Translations under genes and position numbers: made by a program | Notes under the pieces: model-generated | What the model was told of the DNA's origin: nothing | The model's database searches: none | The model's input: only the letters and a program-made list of their open reading frames with translations | In this document: in pieces, positions 5,749 through 5,950 of the stretch | Numbering within the stretch: position 1 is the first letter of the stretch | Layout of the letters: the number at the start of each line of letters is the position of its first letter | Assembly: GCA_947244675.1 (NCBI GenBank) | Contig: CAMXLV010000099.1 | Span: 1 to 5,950, forward strand | DNA length: 5,950 nt | Reading direction: 5' to 3' | Source of the DNA: an uncultured Clostridium sp. | GTDB taxonomy: Bacteria; Bacillota_A; Clostridia; TANB77; CAG-508

Positions 5749-5792
5749 GAACAAGGATATTATCAAGTAAATTTTGGTAATATCCATGTTTT
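5749..5792 (+). terminator. Possible terminator after the Zeta-type kinase gene
   Basis: GGATATTATC (5755-5764) pairs with GGTAATATCC (5776-5785), with one T-G pair, around a loop of seven to eleven bases. An A-A mismatch is followed by four more pairs (5750-5753 with 5787-5790). Only four T follow (5789-5792), then mixed AT sequence, so it is weaker than the other terminators here. It lies about 100 bases after the operon. Confidence 0.45.
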
Positions 5793-5799
5793 ATATAGC

Positions 5800-5825
5800 A
5801 AAATAGTCTATTTTATGAAAAATAG
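5800..5825. repeat. AAAATAG direct and inverted repeat cluster
   Basis: AAAATAG occurs at 5800-5806 and again at 5819-5825, with its exact inverse CTATTTT at 5808-5814 between them. The central copy can pair with either outer copy, giving two mutually exclusive 7-bp pairings. In AT-rich DNA some of this could be chance. Confidence 0.4.
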
Positions 5826-5834
5826 AAAATTCTT

Positions 5835-5861
5835 TACTTTGCAAAATTTTTGTGCAAAGTA
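5835..5861. repeat. 9-bp perfect inverted repeat TACTTTGCA/TGCAAAGTA
   Basis: TACTTTGCA (5835-5843) and TGCAAAGTA (5853-5861) are exact inverses around a nine-base loop that is itself AT-rich. It is followed by GGGG and a purine-rich stretch, not a T-run, so it is not a + strand terminator. It could be an operator, a dispersed repeat or a structural RNA element. Confidence 0.45.
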
Positions 5862-5950
5862 GGGGAAAGAGGCATAAAAATAAAAAATCGTAAAAAATTA
5901 TTAAAATTATAAAACTCTATTATCAATAATAAATTGAAAAAATTTTTATG

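Larger units (their letters stand above)
5652..5950. other. Intergenic region with inverted repeats and no convincing gene
   Basis: These 299 bases contain no credible coding region on either strand; the longest starts give only about 15 codons (for example ATG 5692) and have no family resemblance. The content is very AT-rich apart from 5700-5760. Three hairpin-forming structures lie at 5749-5791, 5800-5825 and 5835-5861. The final ATG at 5948-5950 has no ribosome binding site, and nothing shows it starts a gene. Confidence 0.6.

Noticed and set aside
5729..5763. Promoter from the perfect TTGACA at 5729-5734
   Set aside because: At 16-18 bases downstream there is only CAAGGAT-like sequence, and the nearest TATTAT is 23 bases away. 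No gene follows.
5948..5950. Start of a further gene at the final ATG
   Set aside because: The bases upstream are A- and T-runs without a ribosome binding site, and only one codon is visible.

Overview
The window is AT-rich DNA that reads as the chromosome of a low-GC, spore-forming member of the Clostridia. The evidence is base composition, strong AAGGAGG-type ribosome binding sites, GTG starts, short T-tailed hairpin terminators, and the YabP/YabQ pair, which is known only from endospore formers. The exact taxon cannot be read from the sequence; an uncultured gut lineage is a guess.

Left part (1-2508, all + strand) is core genome. It opens with the last 48 codons of peptide chain release factor 2 (prfB). 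A 98-bp gap follows, carrying a long imperfect palindrome. Next is a short aspartate kinase of 322 aa with apparently one ACT domain, closed by an intrinsic terminator. A second group follows: yabP, yabQ and a DivIC/FtsB-type division protein, closed by a terminator that overlaps the divIC stop codon. YabP and YabQ act in spore cortex/coat development. The DivIC-like protein acts in septum assembly.

Middle (2509-4042): a well-formed extended -10 promoter and a leader of roughly 90 nt precede a complete rho gene (454 aa). A terminator that appears to work on both strands follows rho.

Right part (4043-5950) looks accessory. A small minus-strand ribbon-helix-helix-like protein converges on rho and shares its terminator. 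An orphan hairpin terminator comes next, then a two-gene toxin-antitoxin-like operon with its own promoter: a 75-aa helical protein and a 290-aa Zeta/PezT-type P-loop kinase whose start overlaps the upstream stop by one base (TAATG). The partner resembles neither the classical Epsilon protein nor PezA as I know them, so this is the best candidate for an under-described system. The last 299 bases show no convincing gene, only three inverted-repeat structures, one of them a possible terminator for the operon.

Three start sites were revised from the longest reading frame: the DivIC-like protein (2210), the minus-strand protein (4252) and the antitoxin (4552). In the antitoxin case the longer frame would begin inside the promoter.
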